A stretch of DNA of 64,000 nt from Nitrospirales bacterium (GCA_031315915.1 JALDRK010000014.1:35092-99091); one strand, 5' to 3'; positions 45,926 to 55,502 are shown, counted from the stretch's first letter. Program-made: numbers and translations. Notes: generated by a model from the sequence alone, not told the origin.

Positions 45926-47758
45926 GTGAAAACAATGCGCACAAGTGTGGAAAAAACTTCAGCTCAAAATAATGGCAATCTGCCGTTGTCCAAGCCAATT
46001 ATTCATGAGTTGAGATGTGGGGCAACCTCGCTGATTGAAGGAACCATTATGATGGTCGACGACGAGCCGACGACTATGGAGGTCATGCAGGCTTATTTGG
46101 AGGACGCCGGGTATCGTCATTTTGTGCTCCTGGAGAAGTCCTCACGGGCCATGGCAGAAATTGAAGAAAAACGACCGGACATTCTGCTTCTTGATCTGGT
46201 CATGCCGGAGGTCACCGGTTTTGAAATTCTCCAGCAGGTCAGGGCCCATGCCCAGCACAAACACCTTCCAGTCATTATTTTGACTTCTTCCTCGGATGCC
46301 GAGACAAAACTCAAGGCTCTAGACCTTGGAGCCACCGATTTTCTTGCCAAGCCGGTCGATTCCAGTGAATTGATCCTGCGGGTTCGCAATACGCTTGCCG
46401 CCAAGGCCTATCAAAATCAACTCGCCTACTATGATGCCTTGACCAATCTGCCAAACCGGAGTTTGTTTCTTGACCGGTTGGACTGGTTCCTTCGGCGGGC
46501 AGAACGACATCATGAAATTCTGGTGATGTTACATATTACGCTCAACCAGTTTAAACGGGTGACCAATTCCTTCGGGCCTCAAGTTGCTGATCAGGTGATT
46601 GCCCAGGTGGCTCAACGGATTAGTTCCTGCATTCGGGGCTCTGATGTCGTGGGACGTGGCATAGCTGATGTGAATGCGTTGGATAGCCTGTTTCGCGTGG
46701 AGGGAGACGAATTCTCGCTGTTGTGTCCGACGATGAATCATATGGAACACGCGACCAAGCTCGCCTCTCGCATTGTCCATGTCATGGAAGCCCCCTTCAA
46801 TGCCGATGGAACCGAGGTGTATATATGGCCCAGTATCGGTATCGCCAGTTACCCTGTGGATGCCAAAGATACCATGGCATTAATTCAATGCGCGGTGGGA
46901 GCAAGCGCGCAGGCCCCCGGACAGGAAAAAGGGAGTTTTCATTTCTATTCAAGCGAACTGAATATTAGGAGCCTGGAACGCTTGCAACTAGAAGTGGACT
47001 TGCGCCATGCCATCGAGGGCGAGCAACTTTTATTGTATTATCAGCCCAAGGTTGACGTGAAGAACGGTCACATCGTGGGGGTGGAAGCCCTGATACGATG
47101 GCAGAAACCCGACGGCAAGATGATTTTTCCCGATCAATTCATTCCTTTGGCCGAAGATACGGGCTTGATCGTGCCGCTCGGCGAATGGGTGCTCAACGAG
47201 GCCTGCGCTCAAATGGCACGGTGGCAAACCCAGGGACTGTGTATCCAGGTTGCGGTGAACGTTTCAGCGAAACAATTTCATGCCGGCAATCTTGTCCGAT
47301 TTGTGAGTGAAACGCTGAATGCTCATGGAGTAGATCCACAATATTTGACGCTTGAACTGACCGAAAGCTTATTAATGAAAAACGCTGAGGAGGCCATCAG
47401 CACCTTAACCCACCTGATGGCCTTGGGGCCAAAGATCTCCATGGACGATTTCGGGACAGGATTCTCCTCTCTCAGCTACTTGAAACGGCTTCCCCTTCAT
47501 GAGTTGAAAATCGACCGCTCCTTTCTGACCGATATCACGAACAATTCGGGAGACAAAGCCCTCGTATCCGTCGTGATTTATTTGGCCCATGAATTTGGCT
47601 TACAGGTGGTGGCGGAAGGCGTGGAAACACAGGAACAGCTTGATCTTCTCGTCTCCTTACACTGCGACCAATATCAGGGATATTTTTTCAGTCGTCCTGT
47701 CAAGATAGAGGATCTGGCTCCGATGCTTTCGGAACGATGTGCCCATATTTCAATCTGA
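45926..47758 (+). CDS. Receiver-GGDEF-EAL response regulator, probable c-di-GMP phosphodiesterase
   Basis: A 610-residue cytoplasmic protein. The N-terminal receiver (about 40-160) has MVDDEPTTME, the phospho-Asp in LLLDLVMPEVTGFE, and DFLAKPVDSSEL. The GGDEF domain (about 165-340) is degenerate: the signature reads RVEGDEF and the substrate Asp region reads HITLNQFKRVTNSFG, so synthesis is unlikely. The EAL domain (about 355-600) is complete, with GVEALIRW, NVSAKQFH, LELTESLL, MDDFGTGFSSL, KIDRSFL and VVAEGVETQEQ. It most likely degrades c-di-GMP when phosphorylated, and the hybrid kinase 200 bp upstream is the natural donor. GTG start at 45926; ATG at 45935 possible. Confidence 0.92.
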   Translation: MKTMRTSVEKTSAQNNGNLPLSKPIIHELRCGATSLIEGTIMMVDDEPTTMEVMQAYLEDAGYRHFVLLEKSSRAMAEIEEKRPDILLLDLVMPEVTGFEILQQVRAHAQHKHLPVIILTSSSDAETKLKALDLGATDFLAKPVDSSELILRVRNTLAAKAYQNQLAYYDALTNLPNRSLFLDRLDWFLRRAERHHEILVMLHITLNQFKRVTNSFGPQVADQVIAQVAQRISSCIRGSDVVGRGIADVNALDSLFRVEGDEFSLLCPTMNHMEHATKLASRIVHVMEAPFNADGTEVYIWPSIGIASYPVDAKDTMALIQCAVGASAQAPGQEKGSFHFYSSELNIRSLERLQLEVDLRHAIEGEQLLLYYQPKVDVKNGHIVGVEALIRWQKPDGKMIFPDQFIPLAEDTGLIVPLGEWVLNEACAQMARWQTQGLCIQVAVNVSAKQFHAGNLVRFVSETLNAHGVDPQYLTLELTESLLMKNAEEAISTLTHLMALGPKISMDDFGTGFSSLSYLKRLPLHELKIDRSFLTDITNNSGDKALVSVVIYLAHEFGLQVVAEGVETQEQLDLLVSLHCDQYQGYFFSRPVKIEDLAPMLSERCAHISI

Positions 47759-48174
47759 GAAGTCCCCGTCTTTCAGATTTCCCCCGCCTGTCTTTCTATC
47801 ACGTCCCTTCTCATTCGCACCACATTGGATAACCAAACCAGCAGAAACGTTATGAAATTTCAATATATTCAGATTGAATAGAACCCTTTCGCGTAGGCGA
47901 GACAATCCGAAAGTTACTTTTTCCTGATTCATTGATCCGACACCAACCTCTGACGCTCGCAGCCTGTTATTTTTGACATCATCAAATGCCGAGGAACGAT
48001 TCTTTTCCCTTCATTTCTTCATTCCTTATTATGAAATGCCGACAAGACAATCGAGTGACTCTCCCCAAGTGTGCACTTCACTTTGGGAAAAATGAGGAAT
48101 CGGAGTCGAAGGAAAATCAGGAGTGTTCGTTTCCCGGTACTGCTCCCTAACGACTCCGAATCGGGAACACTTCA
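47759..48174. other. Structured upstream region of the EAL-HDOD gene
   Basis: No gene. Two dyads are present: TTCAATCTGA (47749-47758, at the stop of the previous gene) with TCAGATTGAA (47869-47878), and TCGGAGTCG (48100-48108) with CGACTCCGA (48151-48159). Inside and beside the latter, AGTGTTC and GAACACT can also pair, just before the ATG at 48175. This could be a 5' leader that folds over the ribosome site. I see no match to known c-di-GMP riboswitch cores. Confidence 0.4.
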
Positions 48175-49398
48175 ATGACAACAGCCATTTCAAAATACGG
48201 TGACGTCTTCGTTGGTCGCCAACCTATTTTGGGACCAAACCTGAAAACAATCGGGTATGAGGTATTATATCGAAATTGTGAAGTGGATCAGGCTCTTTTT
48301 GTGGATGATTCGATGGCCACGGCCACGGTGTTGCTCAATACCTACTTGGATATCGGACTGGAGCATGTGGTGGGAGCACATTTGGCCTTTCTCAATATTC
48401 CCGAACAGTTTCTATTGGAAAAATATTGCGAAGCCCTGCCGAAAAATCGGGTGGTCCTTGAAATCCTGGAAAGCGTTGAACCCACGCCTCGAGTCGTGGA
48501 GGCTCTCGTAAGCCTTGCACAACAAGGCTACACGCTTGCGCTCGATGATTTTGTGTTTCACACCCGCTACCAGCGATTCTTGGAGTTGGCCGATATTGTC
48601 AAAGTTGACGTCCTGGGAAAAACCGAAGATCAGCTTCGCAATGAAGTGCGACGACTCCGCGATTACCGTGTCCGACTTCTGGCTGAAAAAGTCGAAACCC
48701 GTGACATGTTCAATTTATGCAAAGATTTGGGATTTTTCTATTTTCAAGGGTATTTCTTTTACCGCCCATCCATTATTAAAGGCCGGGAAATCCCAGCCAA
48801 TCGCATCGCCTTATTAGATTTGCTTGGGAAAATTCAGGACCCTCGTGTTCCGTTCAAGCAATTGGTGGAGTATATCAGAAACGATTTATCCTTAAGCTAT
48901 AAGGTCTTGCGGTATGTGAACTCGGCATATGTGGGGCTTCCCCGCCGAGTGGAATCCATCGATCACGCCGCCTGTATGGTCGGCATTGATCGCATTCGGA
49001 CCTGGGCGACCCTCATCATCATGGCTAGCGGCAAGGAACAACCGACTGAAATTTTAATCATGGCCTTGGTGCGTGCCAAAATGTGCGAACACTTGGGGAA
49101 AAAGATTGGCACTCCAGCACCGGAAAAATATTTCACCACAGGGCTCCTGTCAGTCCTGGAGGCCCTGTATGAAGCCCGGATGGAGACGATTCTCGAGAAC
49201 CTGCCCTTACCCGATGACATTATCGAAGCCTTAACAGGAGGCACGGGACAAATGGGCATCGTGCTCGGGTGCGTGAAGGCCTATGAACTAGGCGATTGGT
49301 TGGAGTTAAAATCCTTGCAGTTGGAGCCTGCCATTATTCGAGACTTGTACATCGAATCCATTGACTGGGCGAATACCTTTTCTCCCATCGTACAATAA
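48175..49398 (+). CDS. EAL-HDOD signalling protein (YuxH/CdgJ-like)
   Basis: A 407-residue cytoplasmic protein with an N-terminal EAL-like domain (about 1-200) and a C-terminal HDOD domain (about 200-395). The EAL part starts VFVGRQPILGPNLKTIGYEV and has LALDDFV, VKVDVLG and LLAEKVETRDMF, but the signature E-A-L is YEVLYR and metal ligands are incomplete, so it likely does not cut c-di-GMP. HDOD is recognised from LSYKVLRYVNSAYVGLPRRV. The class includes motility and adhesion regulators. It follows the receiver-GGDEF-EAL gene and extends the signalling block behind the surface protein. Confidence 0.9.
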   Translation: MTTAISKYGDVFVGRQPILGPNLKTIGYEVLYRNCEVDQALFVDDSMATATVLLNTYLDIGLEHVVGAHLAFLNIPEQFLLEKYCEALPKNRVVLEILESVEPTPRVVEALVSLAQQGYTLALDDFVFHTRYQRFLELADIVKVDVLGKTEDQLRNEVRRLRDYRVRLLAEKVETRDMFNLCKDLGFFYFQGYFFYRPSIIKGREIPANRIALLDLLGKIQDPRVPFKQLVEYIRNDLSLSYKVLRYVNSAYVGLPRRVESIDHAACMVGIDRIRTWATLIIMASGKEQPTEILIMALVRAKMCEHLGKKIGTPAPEKYFTTGLLSVLEALYEARMETILENLPLPDDIIEALTGGTGQMGIVLGCVKAYELGDWLELKSLQLEPAIIRDLYIESIDWANTFSPIVQ

Positions 49399-49615
49399 TC
49401 CTCATCGGGCTATGGCTGTCTTCACAGTCTCGCCTCCTGAAACGCTTCGTTCGTTCCATCCGTCCGGTGTGATCTCCAGCGGATTCCTTCGGCACAGAAT
49501 TCGTGCTAAGATCTTTTCTTGTACTTGTTCCCATTGTAGGGAAAAGATTGAATCATCGGGCAAGTCAAGTCGTCATGGATCACTACTCGATGAACGTTTC
49601 ATAACCACGACTGCT

Positions 49616-50548
49616 ATGACATTTATTCCCACGTCCCAAATTACTCGTCCCACGCACAAGCCTGACGAAATTAAAGCCGGGCGCCTGCCCGGTTGGTTCC
49701 GGGTCAATATTCAGCGTGGAGAACGGTACAAGGCGATTCGTCGAATCATTGATACTCATGGGCTCCACACCATCTGCGAGGAAGCCCGTTGCCCCAATCA
49801 ATGGGAATGCTGGAATCATGGAACGGCCACATTTTTAATCCTGGGCGACATTTGTACCCGACGATGCGGGTATTGTTCGGTGACAACCGGACGACCGCTT
49901 CCCATCGATTCGGATGAACCCAACAGAATTGGCGAAACAGTCCGTATGTTAGGCTTGCGCCATGCGGTCATTACTTCTGTGAACCGGGATGAGTTGCCCG
50001 ACGGAGGCGCTTCGATCTTTGCCGAAACGATTGCCTCCATCAGACGTTTCATCCCTTCCTGTACCGTAGAGGTGCTGATTCCAGATTTTCAAGGCTCCTG
50101 GGAGGCCCTGAACACCGTGATGCAAGCCTCGCCGGATATTCTGAACCATAATATTGAAACCGTCGGGAGATTGTTTCCGGCCATTCGCCCACAGGGAAAA
50201 TACCAACGGTCGTTGGAACTGTTAGATCGAGCTCGGGTGATTAAAGGTCGGACAAAGTCAGGACTGATGGTCGGCTTTGGAGAGACTTGGGAAGAAATCA
50301 GAACGGTCATGCAGGACTTGCGAAAAGTCGGATGTCAGATCCTGACGATTGGACAGTATCTCCGGCCGACAAAGACGCATAGCCCGGTCACTCGGTACTA
50401 TCAGCCGGAAGAGTTTGACGAGTTAAAAGACGAGGCGGAGACCTTGGGGTTTGCCCATGTGGAATCTGGCCCCCTTGTTCGGAGTTCGTATCACGCAGAA
50501 AAACAGGCCAGCCTGTCAAATAGATCGCTTAAAAATAAGCCAGCCTAG
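49616..50548 (+). CDS. lipA: Lipoyl synthase
   Basis: A radical-SAM enzyme of about 310 residues that inserts two sulfur atoms into octanoyl groups on E2/H-protein lipoyl domains. The radical-SAM cluster is CTRRCGYC, and the auxiliary cluster ligands are CEEARCPNQWEC; the C-terminal RSSYHAEKQ supplies the expected Arg-Ser-Ser-Tyr motif. Other hallmarks are RDELPDGGA, LNHNIETVGRLFP and SGLMVGFGET. The frame runs open from 49361, but the ATG at 49616 gives the family's usual length. It follows the EAL-HDOD gene in the same direction without functional link. Confidence 0.95.
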   Translation: MTFIPTSQITRPTHKPDEIKAGRLPGWFRVNIQRGERYKAIRRIIDTHGLHTICEEARCPNQWECWNHGTATFLILGDICTRRCGYCSVTTGRPLPIDSDEPNRIGETVRMLGLRHAVITSVNRDELPDGGASIFAETIASIRRFIPSCTVEVLIPDFQGSWEALNTVMQASPDILNHNIETVGRLFPAIRPQGKYQRSLELLDRARVIKGRTKSGLMVGFGETWEEIRTVMQDLRKVGCQILTIGQYLRPTKTHSPVTRYYQPEEFDELKDEAETLGFAHVESGPLVRSSYHAEKQASLSNRSLKNKPA

Positions 50549-50557
50549 TTATCAAAC

Positions 50558-50719
50558 CTAACTGACGGAAGAGAGTGCTTCGGATTGCTTTTTCTTCGAT
50601 AGTTGATACGTAAGCTCTCGTTTTCGAACAAGAGCATCCAAATATAAATGCTCACAGAGGTTTCGCAAAGAGACTAAATCGTACAGGGTACTTTCATGAA
50701 AGCAGATTTCGCACCGCAT
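50558..50719 (-). CDS. 53-residue CxxC protein
   Basis: A short frame starting MRCEICFHESTLYDLVSLRN and ending SEALSSVS, preceded by an AAAGGGGG ribosome site six bases before the ATG. It has one CxxC near the N-terminus, a Cys in the middle (NLCEH) and a Lys/Glu-rich helical end. It faces lipA with a 9-bp gap. Size and ribosome site support a real small gene; no family is recognised. Confidence 0.5.
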   Translation of the reverse strand: MRCEICFHESTLYDLVSLRNLCEHLYLDALVRKRELTYQLSKKKQSEALSSVS

Positions 50720-50969
50720 AACCGCCCCCTTTCTCCATTGACGAACACCTTCCCTTTTTCCCTTCCTGTCAGAACCGATAGCGGAGGGGCGAATAGTACA
50801 ATGTTTTCACTTTATCTCCCCCATGTGACAGAGTGACCACCTTGCACTATCCACCCTCTCGCATCTCAGCTCAGACAGAGAATTCTATTCAGACAATGAC
50901 GTTCGACTCCTTCCTCTGAAGCGCCTTTTCAAGTCTCTAATACAAGACAAACTTCCGTGACTCACGAAC

Positions 50970-51311
50970 TTATCGAATGATCAAGGCGTGGCCTGTCTTG
51001 GCCACAACCAAGGCCTGGACAGCCTGACCAGGCTCTTTCTGGCCATTGGGGAATGCCGTATCTCCCCCAACATGCACACGAACCGTTTGATCCGCTCCAG
51101 TGCCTTCCAGAATATACATATCACCATGAATTTCCTTGAGCCGACCTTCTATATTGAGGTATTGGGATTTCTGACTGTGTGATTCTGCCTGAATCGCCTG
51201 ACTGCCCCTAGGGAGTTCACCCGCGTTCTCTCCAGCACCTGATAAAGTTGGAGCCGCTCCCTGACACCCCATGATTAACACCATGGTTCCCACACGACTG
51301 AATGTTTTCAT
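50970..51311 (-). CDS. Small lipoprotein
   Basis: A 113-residue protein with signal peptide and lipobox LIMGC near residue 16, an Ala/Gly/Ser-rich linker, and a compact domain LNIEGRLKEIHGDMYILEGT ... VRVHVGGDTAFP ... VQALVVAKTGHALIIR that looks like a small beta-barrel (OB/BOF type). Such proteins are common as repeats of a paralogous family in Nitrospira-like genomes; role unknown. GGAGATCG lies before the start. It is not clearly in an operon. Confidence 0.78.
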   Translation of the reverse strand: MKTFSRVGTMVLIMGCQGAAPTLSGAGENAGELPRGSQAIQAESHSQKSQYLNIEGRLKEIHGDMYILEGTGADQTVRVHVGGDTAFPNGQKEPGQAVQALVVAKTGHALIIR

Positions 51312-51664
51312 TACGATCTCCTTCAGAAAGGAGACTGGGTACCCAATCCGATAATATAATTGTCAATAATTTGCAAACCTTATTCCTTTCGAAATTAAAA
51401 TGATATTCATGAATGAAACCAACAGCTTGACTAAGAATATGAAAACCAGAACTTCCAGCAAGTCTCCAAACCTGCAGGGGTTCCCCTACAACTTCATACA
51501 AAATCATGTATGGAAATGGGTGCAGGAAGAGAAAAATTGCTGATGCCTGCCTCGGTGATTCACAGACAGGTCTCAATAGATTCGACCTCCAACAAGTCCC
51601 TTAAGTAATACAAGCCCCATGAGGAGGTTTTTCTCACTAACAATGAAGTGCAACAAACCTCCAG
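51312..51664. other. Non-coding interval with an inverted repeat
   Basis: About 350 bp. GGAGGTTT (51623-51630) and AAACCTCC (51655-51662) form an 8-bp stem with a 24-base loop just past the stop of the Spy-like gene and could act as its terminator, although no T-run follows. An ATTCATGAAT palindrome lies near 51407. No gene seen. Confidence 0.4.
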
Positions 51665-52273
51665 TTACGGACGCTCCTGGGACAGCCCCTTTCCGGAATC
51701 ATCCGCTTTTCCATGATGTTTGCCTGGGTATCGTCCATGATCCTCCATACCCTCTTTTATCCCGCCCAAATGATGCCCGATTCCTTCCATTCGATCCTGA
51801 AGTCTACTTTGAAACTGCGCATATTGATCAGGCGTTAAAATCTCTTTGACTCGGAGCAGCGTCTCCACACGGAACATCATCATCTTTTTCTGCACGCCTC
51901 CGATCTCATCCACTTTGGCCTCAATCGCCGTCTTATCGGGAACCTTGACATCCAACAAAGAACCCAGATCGACCATGGCGACCCGCAAGTCTGCTCCGTT
52001 TTGAATCATCGCTCTCCGATAATCCATTTCAAGAGGACGCAATTGGGTGACCTGCGCATCCGAAAGTCCTAACTCCTCCTTCAATTGTATGGGAGACATG
52101 ACACTATGATGGCCGTGCATACCATCATGATCTCCTCCATATCCCATCTCCGTATGAGGCATGGCCTCATGGGGGGTATGACCTTCCGGTGGATTAGCCC
52201 ACACCGATAGGCTTATGCCTCCAAGAATCCCGGCTAACCCCACCACCGCCCCTGTCAATTTCCAGTTTTTCAT
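51665..52273 (-). CDS. Spy/CpxP-like periplasmic protein, His/Met-rich N-terminus
   Basis: About 202 residues with a cleaved signal peptide (ending LSVWANPP). The mature N-terminus is rich in His, Met and Gly (HTPHEAMPHTEMGYGGDHDG then MHGHHS), a likely copper/zinc-binding segment. The helical core LKEELGLSDAQVTQLRPLEM and MMMFRVETLLRVKEILTPDQ has the LTPxQ repeats of the Spy/CpxP family, periplasmic chaperones induced by envelope or metal stress. The C-terminus is again His/Gly/Lys-rich. The ATG at 52273 gives the signal peptide. It faces away from gltA. Confidence 0.85.
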   Translation of the reverse strand: MKNWKLTGAVVGLAGILGGISLSVWANPPEGHTPHEAMPHTEMGYGGDHDGMHGHHSVMSPIQLKEELGLSDAQVTQLRPLEMDYRRAMIQNGADLRVAMVDLGSLLDVKVPDKTAIEAKVDEIGGVQKKMMMFRVETLLRVKEILTPDQYAQFQSRLQDRMEGIGHHLGGIKEGMEDHGRYPGKHHGKADDSGKGLSQERP

Positions 52274-52490
52274 TCGACAAACCCCTTTCGGATAAATGAA
52301 TAAAAAAACATGAACCGATTTTGCCACGCTCTGTCCCATCGTGGGCGTCTTTTCTCACGGGCTCTTCCGGAGTATAGCAAGGAAGAAATCATTTGGGTCG
52401 CTGCCCTCTTCCACGTTATACTATTCATAATGAAACCGAACGTGCCTATCTTGAGTCATGTTTATCCAGAAAGCCTGGGCAAGGGTGCCC

Positions 52491-53663
52491 ATGCGTGATT
52501 TTTTCCCAGGGTTGGCCGGAGTTCCCGCCGCCAAATCCACCATCAGCTTTGTGGACGGGCTGAAAGGCATTCTGGAGTATCGTGGAATTAGTATTGAAAC
52601 CCTGGCTCGACAGAGCAGTTTTACGGAAACCGCTTTCCTTCTTCTCTTCAACCGCCTGCCTACCAAGCCGGAATTGACACAATTTCATGCTGACCTGACC
52701 CAGCACCGACGCATTAAATATAAAATCTGCGACCTCTTGAAATGCCTTCCGGAAAGCGGACATCCCATGGATGCCCTGCAGTCCGCCGTGGCCGCATTAG
52801 GGATGTTTTATCCCGTGGCTGATGTCACCAATGAATCCACCAGGTACTGGACGGCGGTCAGGCTCATTGCCAAACTGCCTACCATTGTGGCGGCCTTTGC
52901 CCGCGTCAGACGCGGCGATGAACCCATCGTCCCGCGGGACGATCTTTCCTATGCCGAAAATTTTCTCTATATGTTGACGGAAAAGATTCCTGAACCGGCT
53001 CTCGCCAATATTTTTGATATCTGCCTGATCCTGCATGCCGAACACACGATGAATGCCTCCACCTTTAGCGGCTTGGTCACCGCCTCCACGCTCGCCGACC
53101 CCTATACGGTGATCGCATCGGCCATCGGCACACTGGAAGGCCCTCTTCATGGGGGCGCCAATGAAGCCGTCATACATATGCTGGAGAACATCGGATCGGT
53201 GGAACAGGTTCCGGCCTATCTGGAACGCACACTTGGGACAAAAGGCAAAATCATGGGATTCGGACATCGGATCTATAAGGTCAAAGATCCACGAGCCATC
53301 ATCTTACAGGACTTGGTTCAGCAGTTGGATGCCCATCCGGACACCAATACGTTATTCACCATTGCCAGGGCTGTCGAACAGGAAATGGAAAAACGCATAG
53401 GGCAAAAAGGCATCCGCCCCAACGTCGATTTTTACTCAGGCATCATTTACCATCGGATGGGAATAGAAACCGATTTATTCACCCCACTCTTTGCCATCTC
53501 CCGTGTGGCAGGGTGGCTGGCTCATTGCTTTGAACAATACCAGGACAATCATTTGTTTCGACCTGATCAGATTTATGAAGGGCCCCATAACCGCCCGTAT
53601 CAACCGCTGGAGGGGAGAACGACATTGAAGAACGAGGAAGGAAAAGTCAGGGGTAAGGGGTGA
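52491..53663 (+). CDS. gltA: Citrate synthase
   Basis: A 390-residue enzyme condensing oxaloacetate and acetyl-CoA to citrate. Catalytic residues are in LHAEHTMNASTF, LEGPLHGGANEAV, GFGHRIYKVKDPRA and NVDFYSGIIYHRMGI. The length and the opening FFPGLAGVPAAKSTISFVDG match the short type I enzymes of Gram-positive bacteria, archaea and Nitrospira, not the longer NADH-inhibited E. coli type. The ATG at 52491 follows AAGGGTG; the ATG at 52458 is less likely. It heads a central-carbon cluster with sdhA and sdhB. Confidence 0.95.
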   Translation: MRDFFPGLAGVPAAKSTISFVDGLKGILEYRGISIETLARQSSFTETAFLLLFNRLPTKPELTQFHADLTQHRRIKYKICDLLKCLPESGHPMDALQSAVAALGMFYPVADVTNESTRYWTAVRLIAKLPTIVAAFARVRRGDEPIVPRDDLSYAENFLYMLTEKIPEPALANIFDICLILHAEHTMNASTFSGLVTASTLADPYTVIASAIGTLEGPLHGGANEAVIHMLENIGSVEQVPAYLERTLGTKGKIMGFGHRIYKVKDPRAIILQDLVQQLDAHPDTNTLFTIARAVEQEMEKRIGQKGIRPNVDFYSGIIYHRMGIETDLFTPLFAISRVAGWLAHCFEQYQDNHLFRPDQIYEGPHNRPYQPLEGRTTLKNEEGKVRGKG

Positions 53664-53786
53664 AAGACATGAATCGGTCTTTCATTGCTCCACACTCCTT
53701 ACTCATTACCAGTGCCATGCTCTTCGTACATGTAGCCACAACGTCGTGAAAGCCTGGTGTTCCAGCAATATCGTTAATTTTCTGAC

Positions 53787-55502
53787 ATGACCACTTCCCC
53801 CCTTTACGATGTCCTCATCGTCGGTGCCGGCCTTGCCGGCATGCGGGCCGCGATTTCCGCGTATGAACAAGGGGCCAAGGTTGCCGTTTTGACGAAAGTG
53901 CATCCCGTGCGCAGCCATTCCAATGCGGCCCAGGGAGGCATCAATGCCGCCCTAACCGACCGGGGAGACAAATGGGAAGACCATGCCTTTGAAACCGTGA
54001 AAGGGAGCGACTATTTGGGCGACCAGGATGCCATCGAAGTCCTGGCCCGGGAAGCCGGGAAGGACATCATCACCCTTGAACACATGGGAGTCATTTTTAA
54101 CCGTAACGAGGAAGGTCTTCTGGGCACCAGACGATTTGGCGGACAAAAACGGGCACGCACGTTCTTCGTGTCGGATTTTACGGGGCAGGCTCTTTTGCAC
54201 GTGCTGTACGAGCAGATCATGCAAGCCAAAATTCCCGTATACGAAGAATGGTTTGTCACTTCTCTCCTGAAGAACGATCAGGGCCACTGTTCGGGGCTCG
54301 TTGCGTTTGAAATACGGAGCGGGAAATTTTCCCTCTTCCGTGCGAAGACCGTTATCATGGCTTCAGGCGGATTAGGCCGAGTGTATGAGCCCAGTACCAA
54401 TGCGTTAATTTGCACCGGAGACGGCATGGCCTTGGCCTATCGGGCCGGCGCCCCCTTAATGGACATGGAAATGGTGCAATACCACCCCACCACCCTGAAA
54501 GGAAAAGGCCTGCTCATTACCGAGGCCGCTCGGGGAGAAGGCGCCTATCTCCTGAACAAGCAGGGCGAACGATTTATGGAACGCTACGCTCCCACCATGT
54601 TGGAATTGGCCTCCCGCGATGTCGTCTCGCGCGCCGAGCAAATTGAAATTAACGAAGGGCGCGGCATCAATGGCTGCGTGCTTCTGGATTGTCGACACCT
54701 GGGGCGATCGTTCATCCAAGAACGCCTCGGTCAAATTTACGCCGAAGCCAAAACGTTTGCCAATATCGACCTGGCCGAAGAACCACTTCCCATTCGACCC
54801 GGCATGCATTATCAAATGGGAGGGATTAAAACCGATACGGAAGGGCGCTGCTGGGATCCCCAGGGACACTGGAAGGGTTTGCCCGGCCTGCTGGCTGCCG
54901 GAGAGACCGCGTGCGTCAGCCTGCATGGGGCTAATCGCCTGGGGGCGAATTCGTTGCTGGATACCGTGGTGTTCGGACGACGGGCCGGGCAGTGCGCGGC
55001 TGAGTACGCGAAAACGATCCCTGCCCCCGTCATTTCAGACAGTGCCGTACAGGCGGACCGACAATTGATCGAAACACTCCTGGCTCGGCAAGGCCCTGGC
55101 GAACGGGCCGCCGCCTTACGGCTGGAAATGGGTACGACCATGAACCGATATGTATCCGTGTTTCGGGAAGAGGATGGTTTGGAAACCGCCCGACAACATA
55201 TTCAATCTCTCAAAGCCCGATGGTCCGGCATCGCGATTCAAGATAAGGGCCATGTGTTTAACACGGGGATGATTGCAACCTTAGAGTTGGGCTTTATGTT
55301 GGATTGCGCAGAAGCCATCATTGCCGGCGCCATTACGCGAACGGAAAGCCGCGGAGCGCATTTCCGAACCGATTACCTGGATCGCGATGACGAGGATTGG
55401 CTTAAGCATATTTTGCTCTATCATCAAGCGGATGCGGAACCGGACATTCACTATCTTCCGGTTCGGATAACACAATGGCAACCACAGGTTCGCATTTATT
55501 AA
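53787..55502 (+). CDS. sdhA: Succinate dehydrogenase / fumarate reductase flavoprotein subunit
   Basis: A 571-residue subunit that interconverts succinate and fumarate on covalent FAD. The FAD-binding GAGLAGMRAAISAYEQGAKV leads to the flavin-linking His in RSHSNAAQGGINAAL. Substrate residues lie in QYHPTTLKGKGLLITEAARG and the active-site Arg near MLELASRDVVSRA; HGANRLGANSLLD is also present. It sits in the cluster gltA-sdhA-SDR-sdhB-HdrB-like. With the HdrB-like third subunit it forms the type E class. Direction (SDH or fumarate reductase, as in a reductive TCA cycle) cannot be told from sequence. Confidence 0.95.
   Translation: MTTSPLYDVLIVGAGLAGMRAAISAYEQGAKVAVLTKVHPVRSHSNAAQGGINAALTDRGDKWEDHAFETVKGSDYLGDQDAIEVLAREAGKDIITLEHMGVIFNRNEEGLLGTRRFGGQKRARTFFVSDFTGQALLHVLYEQIMQAKIPVYEEWFVTSLLKNDQGHCSGLVAFEIRSGKFSLFRAKTVIMASGGLGRVYEPSTNALICTGDGMALAYRAGAPLMDMEMVQYHPTTLKGKGLLITEAARGEGAYLLNKQGERFMERYAPTMLELASRDVVSRAEQIEINEGRGINGCVLLDCRHLGRSFIQERLGQIYAEAKTFANIDLAEEPLPIRPGMHYQMGGIKTDTEGRCWDPQGHWKGLPGLLAAGETACVSLHGANRLGANSLLDTVVFGRRAGQCAAEYAKTIPAPVISDSAVQADRQLIETLLARQGPGERAAALRLEMGTTMNRYVSVFREEDGLETARQHIQSLKARWSGIAIQDKGHVFNTGMIATLELGFMLDCAEAIIAGAITRTESRGAHFRTDYLDRDDEDWLKHILLYHQADAEPDIHYLPVRITQWQPQVRIY

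Noticed and set aside
48000..48174. c-di-GMP riboswitch before the EAL-HDOD gene
   Set aside because: The conserved GEMM core and tetraloop-receptor pattern are not visible.
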